The notes below the pieces were generated by a model. The model was not told the origin of the DNA, did not search any database, and saw nothing but the letters and a program-made list of their open reading frames with translations. Shown one piece after another: positions 1 to 6,960 of a stretch of DNA of 9,803 nucleotides. Position numbers and translations under genes: made by a program. Source of the DNA: an uncultured bacterium (GTDB lineage Bacteria > Bacillota > Clostridia > Christensenellales > QALW01); assembly GCA_905214315.1 (NCBI GenBank), contig CAJMLN010000064.1, positions 1-9,803 on the forward strand. The letters are read 5' to 3'. Within the stretch, counting starts at the first letter, position 1; every line of letters starts with the position of its first letter.

Positions 1-8
1 GTTTTATG

Positions 9-44
9 CCCTGTGCTTTTCCAAATGCACAGGGTTTATTTTTT
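9..44 (+). terminator. Terminator hairpin in the ileS leader, probably the end of a T-box
   Basis: An 8-bp perfect inverted repeat (CCCTGTGC at 9-16 and GCACAGGG at 27-34, 10-nt loop) is followed by TTTATTTTTT at 35-44. This is the form of an intrinsic terminator, and it ends only 15 nt before the ileS start codon, so it lies inside the leader of that gene. In Firmicutes, ileS is commonly controlled by a T-box leader that chooses between an antiterminator and exactly such a terminator according to tRNA-Ile charging. The diagnostic T-box sequence, specifier loop and stem I would lie left of the window edge and cannot be seen. The hairpin is observed; its T-box nature is inferred. It could instead be the terminator of an upstream gene. 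Confidence 0.75.
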
Positions 45-46
45 AC

Positions 47-51
47 GGAGG
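47..51 (+). promoter_or_regulatory. Ribosome binding site of ileS
   Basis: GGAGG sits 8 nt before the ATG at 60. It decides the start: an in-frame ATG at 6 would add 18 residues encoded by the terminator hairpin itself and has no ribosome binding site in view. The context TTTTTACGGAGGT at 40-52 recurs exactly at the rfbA ribosome binding site (6041-6053). Confidence 0.9.
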
Positions 52-59
52 TATTATCG

Positions 60-3000
60 ATGTATAAAAAAGTTGACGCCGGTCTGAATTTTATCGACCG
101 GGAAAAAGAGATTCTTACCTATTGGAGCAAGCATGATATTTTCAGACGCAGCACCGAAAAGAACGAGGGCGGCCCTGAATTCACATTTTACGACGGCCCT
201 CCCACGGCCAACGGAAAGCCGCATATCGGCCATATTCTGACGCGCGTTATCAAGGATATCATTCCTCGCTACCGCACCATGAAAGGGTATCACGTGCTGC
301 GCAAGGCCGGCTGGGATACCCACGGTCTCCCGGTTGAGCTGGAGGTTGAAAAACAGCTTGGCATCAGCGGAAAGCCGCAGATTGAAGAGTTTGGTATCGA
401 GCCCTTCATTCAGCGCTGCAAGGAAAGCGTTTGGAAATACAAAGGCGAATGGGAAAAGATGAGCGACCGCGTAGGCTATTGGGTGGATATGGAGCATCCC
501 TATGTTACCTATGAGGATGATTACATCGAAAGCGAATGGTGGGCCTTAAAGACGATTGCCGAAAAAGGCCTGCTGTACAAAGGCCATAAGGTAGTGCCCT
601 ATTGTCCGCGCTGCGGCACCGCGCTCTCCTCCCATGAGGTTGCTCAGGGGTACAAGGATGTAAAAGAAACCAGCGTCTTTGTCGCTTTTAAAGTAAAGCA
701 GGAGGAAAACACCTATCTGCTTGCGTGGACGACTACGCCCTGGACGCTGCCCTCCAACGTGGCGCTTTGCGTCAATGCCAAAGAGGATTACGTATATGCC
801 CAAAAGGACGGCCGTACCTATATCGCCGCCGCCGCGCTGCTGGAAAGTGCCCTCGGCGAGGGGTGCATCGTTTTAAAAACCGTAAAGGGCAGCGAGCTGT
901 GCGGCATGGACTATGAGCCTCTCTTTGACTTTGCCAAAACCGATAAGCGCGCCTGGTTTGTGGTGGCCGACGACTACGTAACCTTAGACGCCGGCTCCGG
1001 CATCGTACACATCGCCCCCGCCTTCGGTGAGGACGACGCGCGCGTAAGCCGCGAAAATAATCTGCCCTTTGTGCAGCTGATCAACGCCCAGGGCCGATTT
1101 GTTGAAGAAGCGGCTCCCTACGCCGGCATGTTCATCAAAGACGCCGACAAGCATATTATAAAAGATTTAGAGAATGCCGGCAGTCTGGTGAAGACGCTGG
1201 AAATTACCCACAGCTATCCCTTCTGTTGGCGCTGCGATACGCCTTTGATTTACTATGCCAGAAGCACCTGGTTTATTAAAATGACGGCCGTCAGGGAACA
1301 GCTTATCCGCAATAATCGCTCGGTAAACTGGATTCCCGAAAGCATCAAGGACGGACGTATGGGCAACTTTTTGGAAAACGTAATCGACTGGGGCCTTTCC
1401 CGCGAGCGCTACTGGGGAACACCGCTGCCGGTTTGGGAATGCGAATGCGGTCATTTCCATACGGTAGGCTCCCGCAAGGAGCTGGCCGAGCTGACCGGCT
1501 GCAGCGAAGAGATTGAGCTGCATAAGCCGTTTTTAGACCCCCTCACCATTAAATGCCCCAAATGCGGCCGCGATATGCACCGCGCACCGGAGGTCATCGA
1601 CTGCTGGTTTGACAGCGGCTCCATGCCCTTTGCCCAGCTGCATTACCCCTTTGAAAACAAAGAGAAATTTGAAACGCTCTTCCCCGCCGATTTTATCAGC
1701 GAAGCCATTGATCAGACGCGCGGCTGGTTCTATACCCTGTTGGCAATTTCCACCCTGCTGTTTGATAAAGCGCCCTTTAAAACCTGCATTGTTTTAGGCC
1801 ACGTAAATGACAAGGACGGCATTAAAATGAGCAAGCACAAGGGCAACGTGGTAGACCCCTGGAGCATTTTGGATAAGCAGGGGGCCGACGCGGTGCGCTG
1901 GTATTTCTACACCGGCTCGGCGCCGTGGCTTCCCTCCCGGTTTTACGACGAAGCCGTCAGCGAGGCCCAGCGCAAATACATGGGCACCCTTTGGAACACC
2001 TATGCCTTCTATGTGATGTATGCCGAAATCGATCAGTTCAATCCGACGGCGCATACCCTGGAATACGATAAGCTTTCCGTCATGGATAAATGGATTCTCT
2101 CCAAGCTTAACAGCCTGATTTCTTTTGTGGACGAGGGGCTTGCACAGTACAAAATTACCGAAACTGCCCGCGCACTGGGAGATTTTGTGGATGAATTAAG
2201 CAACTGGTATGTCCGCCGCGGCCGCGAAAGATACTGGGGAAGCGAAATGAGCCAGGACAAGATCAACGCCTATATGACGCTTTATACTGTTCTGGTGACG
2301 TTTACAAAGCTGACGGCGCCCTACACGCCGTTCATTGCCGAAGAGATCTACCGTAATTTGGTATGCTCACTAGACCAAAACGCGCCCGAAAGCGTACATT
2401 TGTGTGCTTTCCCTGCGGCCAATACCGCGTGGGTCGACAAAGCCCTCGAAGAAGATATGGAATATCTTTTAAAAGCCGTGGCGCTGGGACGCGCGTGCCG
2501 GAACGAGGCCAACATCAAAAACCGTCAGCCTCTGCAGACGCTGTACATCAGCGGCGCTAAGATTCTGCCGGAGCTGTTCTGCCGCGAGCTGGAAGAGGAG
2601 CTGAACGTAAAGGAGGTAAAATTCACCGACGATTCCAGTGATTTTATCACCTACACCTTTAAGCCGCAGCTGCGCACGGTAGGTCCCAAATACGGCAAAT
2701 TAGTCGGCGGCATCAACCGCTGTCTGGCCGCGGCCGACGGCTCCGCCCTGATGAAGGAGCTTACTGCAAACGGCGCTATCGTCCTTTCCGTCGACGGCAC
2801 GGAGGTTTCCCTCACCCAGGAGGATTTATTGATTACCCCGGCCAATAAATCCGGCTTTACCGCTCAAAGCGAAGCCGGTATTACGGTGGTTTTAGATACC
2901 AACATTACCGATGCGCTCCGGCGCGAAGGCTATATGCGCGAGCTGGTATCCAAAATACAGACCATGCGCAAGGAAATCGGGTTAGAGGTAACGGATCATA

Positions 3001-3173
3001 TCCGCCTTACCCTTACCGCGGAGCAGCCGCTTGTTTCCATTGCCGAAGAGTTTTCCAAAGATATTCAGGCCGACTGCCTGGCCGACGTCCTGCTCTTCGG
3101 AGAGGCCGGTGCCTGCAGCAAAGAATGGGATATCAATGATTTACGCTGCGTAATCTCGATTCAAAAGGTATAA
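60..3173 (+). CDS. ileS: Isoleucyl-tRNA synthetase, type 2 (eukaryote-like)
   Basis: Cytoplasmic class I aminoacyl-tRNA synthetase (1037 aa) that charges tRNA-Ile with isoleucine using ATP and edits misactivated valine. Visible motifs: HIGH at residues 55-58 (in GKPHIGH); the editing-domain signature WTTTPW at 223-228; the signature loop KMSKH at 589-593, with His in place of the final Ser; and the anticodon-binding domain thereafter. Four internal Cys pairs (CPRC 182-185, CWRC 389-392, CEC 461-463, CPKC 499-502) suggest zinc binding. The length, the GKPHIGHILTR context and the lack of a C-terminal zinc finger match IleRS2 rather than the approximately 930-residue type 1. Type 2 enzymes are known for reduced mupirocin sensitivity; this is not shown here. 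The gene heads an operon with two RNA-modification genes and lies behind a probable T-box terminator. Confidence 0.97.
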   Translation: MYKKVDAGLNFIDREKEILTYWSKHDIFRRSTEKNEGGPEFTFYDGPPTANGKPHIGHILTRVIKDIIPRYRTMKGYHVLRKAGWDTHGLPVELEVEKQLGISGKPQIEEFGIEPFIQRCKESVWKYKGEWEKMSDRVGYWVDMEHPYVTYEDDYIESEWWALKTIAEKGLLYKGHKVVPYCPRCGTALSSHEVAQGYKDVKETSVFVAFKVKQEENTYLLAWTTTPWTLPSNVALCVNAKEDYVYAQKDGRTYIAAAALLESALGEGCIVLKTVKGSELCGMDYEPLFDFAKTDKRAWFVVADDYVTLDAGSGIVHIAPAFGEDDARVSRENNLPFVQLINAQGRFVEEAAPYAGMFIKDADKHIIKDLENAGSLVKTLEITHSYPFCWRCDTPLIYYARSTWFIKMTAVREQLIRNNRSVNWIPESIKDGRMGNFLENVIDWGLSRERYWGTPLPVWECECGHFHTVGSRKELAELTGCSEEIELHKPFLDPLTIKCPKCGRDMHRAPEVIDCWFDSGSMPFAQLHYPFENKEKFETLFPADFISEAIDQTRGWFYTLLAISTLLFDKAPFKTCIVLGHVNDKDGIKMSKHKGNVVDPWSILDKQGADAVRWYFYTGSAPWLPSRFYDEAVSEAQRKYMGTLWNTYAFYVMYAEIDQFNPTAHTLEYDKLSVMDKWILSKLNSLISFVDEGLAQYKITETARALGDFVDELSNWYVRRGRERYWGSEMSQDKINAYMTLYTVLVTFTKLTAPYTPFIAEEIYRNLVCSLDQNAPESVHLCAFPAANTAWVDKALEEDMEYLLKAVALGRACRNEANIKNRQPLQTLYISGAKILPELFCRELEEELNVKEVKFTDDSSDFITYTFKPQLRTVGPKYGKLVGGINRCLAAADGSALMKELTANGAIVLSVDGTEVSLTQEDLLITPANKSGFTAQSEAGITVVLDTNITDALRREGYMRELVSKIQTMRKEIGLEVTDHIRLTLTAEQPLVSIAEEFSKDIQADCLADVLLFGEAGACSKEWDINDLRCVISIQKV

Positions 3174-3177
3174 ATGT

Positions 3178-4050
3178 ATGTGGATTGCAGATAACTGGCA
3201 GGACTATGCGCTTTTAGATACCGGCGACGGTATGAAGCTGGAGCGATGGAAGGACATTGTTCTGCTGCGGCCCGATCCGCAGGCAATATGGCCCTTCACC
3301 CAGGCAGTGAACAAAAAAAATATTCATGCCGTATACAAACGGTCCTCTTCCGGCGGCGGCACATGGGAATTTTTAAAAAAAGTACCGGCCCAGTGGAATG
3401 TCCGCTGGCAGGAGCTGACCTTTACTGTGCGGCCCATGGGTTTTAAGCATACCGGCCTTTTCCCGGAGCAGGCTATAAACTGGGAATGGATGTGCCGCCT
3501 GATCCGCTCGGCAAACCGCGAAATCAACGTGCTGAATCTGTTCGGCTATACCGGCGGCGCAACAGTGGCCTGCGCCTCGGCCGGTGCCAGAGTGTGCCAC
3601 GTGGACGCGGCCAAAAACATGGTGGCTATCGGCAAAGAAAATTTAGCGGCCTCCGGCCTGGCAGACGCGCCGGTGCGGTGGATCGTAGATGACTGCCTGA
3701 AATTTGTAGAGCGTGAAATCCGGCGCGGCAACCGCTATGACGGCATCATTCTGGATCCCCCCAGCTATGGGCGCGGTCCCGGCGGCGAGCTTTGGCACCT
3801 GGAGGAAATGCTGTATCCCTTTTTGGAAAAATGCGCAGCTGTTTTATCCGAGCGGCCGTTGTTTATGCTGCTGAACAGCTATACGACGGGGCTGCAGCCG
3901 CTGGTGCTGCGCAATGTGCTGCAAAAGACCGTCTGCAGCCGCTTCGGTGGTCATGTGGACGCACAGGAATTAGGGTTAAAAGCCGCAAGGGGAAATATCA
4001 TTCTTCCCTGCGGCGCATCGGGAAGATGGGAAGGAAACGACAATGTTTGA
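3178..4050 (+). CDS. Class I SAM-dependent methyltransferase, RlmI/COG1092-like
   Basis: A 290-residue cytoplasmic methyltransferase, probably acting on rRNA. The SAM-binding motif I lies in LNLFGYTGGA at residues 119-128, an acidic residue (D143) follows the next strand, and motif IV is DPPSYGRG at 193-200. The C-terminal LPCGASGRW (277-284... region) is typical of this family. The first ~110 residues (DTGDGMKLERW, RPDPQAIWP) recur in the clostridial members I know. It lacks an evident N-terminal PUA domain such as RlmI has, so the exact target base cannot be assigned. The start at 3178 is 4 nt after the ileS stop, with AAAAGG about 9 nt upstream. An ATG at 3174 is in another frame and stops after six codons. 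Tight spacing on both sides indicates co-transcription with ileS and the pseudouridine synthase. Confidence 0.88.
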   Translation: MWIADNWQDYALLDTGDGMKLERWKDIVLLRPDPQAIWPFTQAVNKKNIHAVYKRSSSGGGTWEFLKKVPAQWNVRWQELTFTVRPMGFKHTGLFPEQAINWEWMCRLIRSANREINVLNLFGYTGGATVACASAGARVCHVDAAKNMVAIGKENLAASGLADAPVRWIVDDCLKFVEREIRRGNRYDGIILDPPSYGRGPGGELWHLEEMLYPFLEKCAAVLSERPLFMLLNSYTTGLQPLVLRNVLQKTVCSRFGGHVDAQELGLKAARGNIILPCGASGRWEGNDNV

Positions 4051-4735
4051 AATTTTATATGAGGACAACCATATTATCGTAGCGGAAAAGCCGCAGAACA
4101 TGATTATTGCCGGAGACGACACCGGCGACACCTCTATGCTTGCCGTTTTAAAGGAATATATAAAGGAAAAGTACCATAAGCCGGGCGAAGCCTATCTGGG
4201 ACTTGTGCACCGACTGGACAGGCCCGCCGGCGGTCTGGCCGTATTTGCACGCACCTCCAAGGCAGCCGCAAGGCTCAGCCAGCAGTTAAAGGATAACGAA
4301 TTAAAGCGCACCTACTACTGCGTGGTGCGCGGCGTTCCGAAGATCCCCTGTGACCGGCTGGTTCACTATTTGAAAAAAGATATGCGCGAAAACACGGTTT
4401 CCGTCGTTCCGCAATCGGTAGAGGGTGCAAAAAAAGCAATTCTGAACTACAAGGTACTGCAAACGCTGGAAACAGCCGACGGCCAGCTTTCCCTGATGCA
4501 GGTACAGCTGGAAACAGGGCGCTCACATCAAATTCGCGTACAGATGGCCCATATCGGCTGTCCGCTTTGGGGAGACCAGCGCTACGGCTTTACGGTCAAC
4601 AAAAAAGGACAGCAGCTGGCGCTCTATGCGGTAAAGCTGCGCTTGATTCATCCTACCAAAAAGGATTCGATGCAGTTTATCTGCTATCCGCCTCAGATCA
4701 GTCCCTGGACGGCTTTTGACCTGAATATTGAATGA
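4043..4735 (+). CDS. RluA-family pseudouridine synthase
   Basis: A 230-residue enzyme that isomerises specific uridines in RNA (rRNA or tRNA) to pseudouridine. The family motif II is HRLDRPAGG at residues 56-64, with the catalytic Asp at 59. Further conserved blocks are RTYYCVVRG (89-97) and the late GRSHQIRVQMAHIGCPLWGDQRYG-type segment around 155-180. There is no N-terminal S4 RNA-binding domain, so it belongs to the short, single-domain members, whose target cannot be read from sequence. The ATG overlaps the preceding methyltransferase by 8 nt, and GGGAAGGA ends 7 nt before it inside that gene, which suggests coupled translation. It is the last gene of the ileS operon, and a terminator starts at its stop codon. 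Confidence 0.93.
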   Translation: MFEILYEDNHIIVAEKPQNMIIAGDDTGDTSMLAVLKEYIKEKYHKPGEAYLGLVHRLDRPAGGLAVFARTSKAAARLSQQLKDNELKRTYYCVVRGVPKIPCDRLVHYLKKDMRENTVSVVPQSVEGAKKAILNYKVLQTLETADGQLSLMQVQLETGRSHQIRVQMAHIGCPLWGDQRYGFTVNKKGQQLALYAVKLRLIHPTKKDSMQFICYPPQISPWTAFDLNIE

Positions 4736-4763
4736 AAAATGACCGCGCTGCGGTCATTTTTTT
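4735..4763. terminator. Bidirectional terminator between convergent genes
   Basis: ATGACCGC (4739-4746) pairs with GCGGTCAT (4750-4757) around a 3-nt loop, flanked by an A-run on the left (4735-4739) and a T-run on the right (4757-4763). The T-run serves the plus-strand ileS operon. Read on the minus strand, the A-run becomes a T-run and serves the esterase-like gene. The TGA stop of that minus-strand gene (4754-4756) is inside the right arm, and the left flank begins at the last base of the plus-strand stop. Confidence 0.9.
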
Positions 4764-5818
4764 ATTTTTCTTTTCATAAATGCCATATACTGCAGCCAAT
4801 CGGCCCGGCCTAAAAAGTGAATGCCGTCGCGCAGATGATAGGCGATATCGCCCTCCTGAAAGGAATCTCCTGCCTTTGCAGGCTCTCCGGAACCGATAAA
4901 GCCGCTTTGCCCCTGACACTGCCAAGCCGGCGACGCCTCACAGCAGCACAGTTGCTCGGAATATGGGTCCGCCCACGCATCCAGGCTGGCACTGCCCACA
5001 CCTACAAAGCGGGGAGCAATCGCGCCCAGCAAAAAATGCTGGTCAAAGGGCATGGCTTCCACGTTATTTGCATAACGGTAATAATTTTCACAGAACCAGT
5101 AAGGCAATACCCTGGTAATAATCTCAACCGTTTCGGCTCCCTCATGCTTGCTCCGCTCCAGTGCGGCGCCCGCACAGCCGGAATCATTGGAAAACGCGAA
5201 CCGGAAACGCTCGTCCTGCGCGGCGCACCAGAGTGCCGTCTTTCCCAAACGGGAATGACCGATAACCGCCGTATTTTCCGCGTCCACCTCACAGCGCGTC
5301 AATAGATAATCCAGCGCGCGGCTGGCGCCCCAGGCCCACATGGAAATCTTGCCCCAATCGGTACCGTCATGCCTGCGGCTGTATAAGCCCGCCAGCTTAT
5401 CAGTAAAATCGCCGTTATCGGAGGTGATATCCTGATAATAGACAACCGCCAGTGCAAAGCCGTTATCAATGATCTCCTCCGCAGGGAAATACATATCATA
5501 CGCATCCGGCCGGAAATTCAGCAGCAAAAGCAGCGGATTCTTCTTGCCGTTCTCCGGCACAAAAAACTTAACGGGAAAGGAAAATTCCCCTTTTTCCGCC
5601 GCAAAGGACAGCACAATCGTCTCTAACCGTGCATGACCGGAACAGCATTTTTTATCCACGGCACGAACCGTCCCCTTCACGCACCCAGGCGCCTCGGGAG
5701 AATATCCATATTCCTCTCTTCTTAAAACATCTAAAATTTCCCGGCGGCGCAGCTGCCAATCCGCCGCATTTTCCACCCATCTGCCGTCATTCAGCTTTAA
5801 TAATGCAGGAAGCTTCAT
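4754..5818 (-). CDS. Alpha/beta hydrolase, CE15-like (glucuronoyl-esterase-type) family
   Basis: A 354-residue hydrolase without signal peptide or membrane segment, so presumably cytoplasmic. The nucleophile elbow is GHSRLGK at 187-193 (Ser189), which resembles the GxSRxGK elbow of CE15 glucuronoyl esterases rather than plain GxSxG lipases. It is followed by SNDSGCAGAALERS (210-223), MPFDQHFLLGAIAPR (256-270) and DAWADP (280-285). H334 in DGIHFLG is the likely catalytic His; D280 or D284 may be the acid. CE15 enzymes cleave esters between lignin alcohols and glucuronic acid on xylan; related bacterial proteins are often labelled acetylxylan esterase, so the substrate here is open. The start is chosen at 5818 because GGAGGAA lies 7 nt upstream; an ATG 11 codons earlier falls at the predicted -10 element. 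It is a single-gene unit. Confidence 0.8.
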   Translation of the reverse strand: MKLPALLKLNDGRWVENAADWQLRRREILDVLRREEYGYSPEAPGCVKGTVRAVDKKCCSGHARLETIVLSFAAEKGEFSFPVKFFVPENGKKNPLLLLLNFRPDAYDMYFPAEEIIDNGFALAVVYYQDITSDNGDFTDKLAGLYSRRHDGTDWGKISMWAWGASRALDYLLTRCEVDAENTAVIGHSRLGKTALWCAAQDERFRFAFSNDSGCAGAALERSKHEGAETVEIITRVLPYWFCENYYRYANNVEAMPFDQHFLLGAIAPRFVGVGSASLDAWADPYSEQLCCCEASPAWQCQGQSGFIGSGEPAKAGDSFQEGDIAYHLRDGIHFLGRADWLQYMAFMKRKIKK

Positions 5819-5849
5819 TTTGGTTCCTCCTATTAAAATATGTAAAAAC

Positions 5850-5877
5850 ATTGTAGCATATCCCCCCCAAAAGTCAA
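5850..5877 (-). promoter_or_regulatory. Promoter of the CE15-like hydrolase
   Basis: Read on the minus strand, TTGACT (5872-5877) and TACAAT (5850-5855) are separated by 16 nt, with TGC before the -10 giving an extended -10 element. The spacer holds a run of seven G. Transcription would start near 5843, leaving a short leader of about 25 nt before the ATG at 5818, which carries GGAGG at 5826-5830. Confidence 0.8.
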
Positions 5878-5948
5878 TAGAGCAAAGGTATGATTTTTTA
5901 CCGCAAAAGTGATTCTGACGCCATAAAAACCCGAAAAATACGAACCGT

Positions 5949-5977
5949 TTGCCTTTCCTATCGATCAGTGATATAAT
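5949..5977 (+). promoter_or_regulatory. Promoter of rfbA
   Basis: TTGCCT (5949-5954), a 17-nt spacer and a consensus TATAAT (5972-5977) form a sigma-A-type promoter, with a start predicted near 5984. The leader would be about 78 nt long, much longer than those of its neighbours. The promoter is divergent from that of the CE15-like hydrolase, and the two -35 elements are about 70 nt apart. Confidence 0.85.
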
Positions 5978-5991
5978 ATGGGTATCTGATC
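5963..5991. repeat. Inverted repeat around the rfbA -10 element
   Basis: GATCAG (5963-5968) and CTGATC (5986-5991) are perfect 6-bp inverted repeats whose centre at 5977 falls on the last base of TATAAT. The placement is what an operator for a dimeric repressor would look like, but arms of this length can arise by chance and no regulator gene is nearby. Confidence 0.35.
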
Positions 5992-5993
5992 AT

Positions 5994-6029
5994 GGCAGAA
6001 TATCTGCCCGGGCAATTTTGCTGTGCCCG
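5994..6029 (+). promoter_or_regulatory. Structured rfbA leader: two abutting hairpins
   Basis: Hairpin 1 is GGCAGA (5994-5999), a 3-nt loop and TCTGCC (6003-6008). Hairpin 2 starts at the next base: CGGGCA (6009-6014), a 9-nt loop and TGCCCG (6024-6029). An A/T-rich tract with TTTTT at 6035-6039 and 6041-6045 follows, then the ribosome binding site. TGCCCG occurs twice (6005-6010 and 6024-6029) and GGCA occurs twice (5994-5997 and 6011-6014), so alternative pairings are possible. This may be an attenuator or simply a stable 5' leader; I recognise no known riboswitch class. Confidence 0.5.
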
Positions 6030-6047
6030 AAAAATTTTTGTTTTTAC

Positions 6048-6052
6048 GGAGG
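6048..6052 (+). promoter_or_regulatory. Ribosome binding site of rfbA
   Basis: GGAGG lies 9 nt before the ATG at 6062 and decides the start. A GTG at 6023 in the same frame would add 13 residues but lies in the second leader hairpin and lacks a ribosome binding site. Confidence 0.9.
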
Positions 6053-6061
6053 TTTTTTTCC

Positions 6062-6955
6062 ATGTGTACCAAAAAGACAAAGGGTATTATTCTTGCCGGC
6101 GGCAAGGGTACCCGCTTATATCCTATGACCAAAGTTGTTTCCAAACAGCTGATGGCCATCTATGATAAGCCGCTGATTTACTATCCCCTTTCGGTATTGC
6201 TTTTAGCCGGCATCAATGAAATTCTGATTATCTCCACGCCGGAGGACACACCGCTCTATAAGCGTCTGTTCGGCGACGGCAGCAGTTTGGGAATTTCCAT
6301 TTCCTATGCCGTTCAGGACTCACCCCGCGGTCTGGCGGATGCGTTTATTATCGGCGAGGATTTCATCGGTGAGGACAACGTATGCCTGATTTTAGGCGAC
6401 AACGTATTTTACGGCCAGAATTTTTCACAGCTGCTTTTCAAAGCCAAGGCGGCCGAATCGGGCGCTACGATTTTCGGCTATCCCGTTTCCGACCCCCATG
6501 CTTTCGGCGTGGTGGAATTCGACGAAGACCGCAAGGTGATTTCCATAGAAGAAAAGCCGCAGGAGCCCAAAAGCAATTTTGCCGTGCCCGGCCTTTATTT
6601 CTACGACAATAAAGTGATTGAAATTGCCAAGAACGTTGAGCCTTCCCCCAGAGGTGAAATTGAAATTACCTCGGTAAACAACGCATACTTAGCCAACCGG
6701 GAGCTGAACGTTATTCTGATGGGCCGCGGCATGGCCTGGCTGGATACCGGCACCCCCAACGGGATGCTTACCGCATCCTCCTATGTACAGGCCGTACAGT
6801 CTCTGCAGGGCTTCTACATCTCCTGCATTGAAGAGATCGCCTGGCGGCGCGGCTTTATTACCACCGAGCAGCTGTGTGCTTTAGGCGAGGAAATGAAAGC
6901 CAGCGATTACGGACAATACATCATTGCGCTGGCCAAGCGAAACAAACGGTTTTAA
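6062..6955 (+). CDS. rfbA: Glucose-1-phosphate thymidylyltransferase (RmlA/RfbA)
   Basis: A 297-residue cytoplasmic nucleotidyltransferase: dTTP + glucose-1-phosphate to dTDP-glucose + PPi, the first step to dTDP-rhamnose and related deoxysugars of cell-surface polysaccharides. The nucleotide-binding signature LAGGKGTRLYP is at residues 11-21, followed by SKQLMAIYDKPLIYYPLS (27-44; MAIYDKP where PIYDKP is more usual). Other family blocks are QDSPRGLADAF (85-95), LGDNVFYG (111-118, metal-binding Asp113), EEKP (163-166), GEIEIT (198-203) and WLDTGTP (226-232). Length fits the family (about 290). It has its own promoter and terminator. The usual partners rmlB, rmlC and rmlD are not in this window, so the end product is unknown. 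Confidence 0.96.
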   Translation: MCTKKTKGIILAGGKGTRLYPMTKVVSKQLMAIYDKPLIYYPLSVLLLAGINEILIISTPEDTPLYKRLFGDGSSLGISISYAVQDSPRGLADAFIIGEDFIGEDNVCLILGDNVFYGQNFSQLLFKAKAAESGATIFGYPVSDPHAFGVVEFDEDRKVISIEEKPQEPKSNFAVPGLYFYDNKVIEIAKNVEPSPRGEIEITSVNNAYLANRELNVILMGRGMAWLDTGTPNGMLTASSYVQAVQSLQGFYISCIEEIAWRRGFITTEQLCALGEEMKASDYGQYIIALAKRNKRF

Positions 6956-6960
6956 CGGAA

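Noticed and set aside
6..59. N-terminal extension of ileS from an ATG at 6
   Set aside because: It would translate the terminator hairpin, and the GGAGG at 47-51 clearly points to the ATG at 60.
54..497. 147-codon open frame on the minus strand
   Set aside because: It lies antisense to the conserved catalytic region of ileS, with no ribosome binding site or family motif.
4817..5305. 162-codon plus-strand open frame
   Set aside because: It is antisense to the CE15-like gene, whose conserved GHSRLGK and other motifs show the minus strand is coding; the frame has no recognisable protein features.
5819..5851. 11-residue extension of the CE15-like protein
   Set aside because: The upstream ATG falls in the -10 promoter element and lacks a ribosome binding site, while the ATG at 5818 has GGAGGAA at good spacing.
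5885..5948. Possible small gene or repeat between the divergent promoters
   Set aside because: The stretch is A/T-rich with only a 4-bp GGTA/TACC pair and no ribosome binding site plus open frame; nothing can be supported.
40..6053. Identical TTTTTACGGAGGT before ileS and rfbA as a shared regulatory element
   Set aside because: Most of the match is the ribosome binding site and a T-run following a hairpin, so it is probably coincidental.
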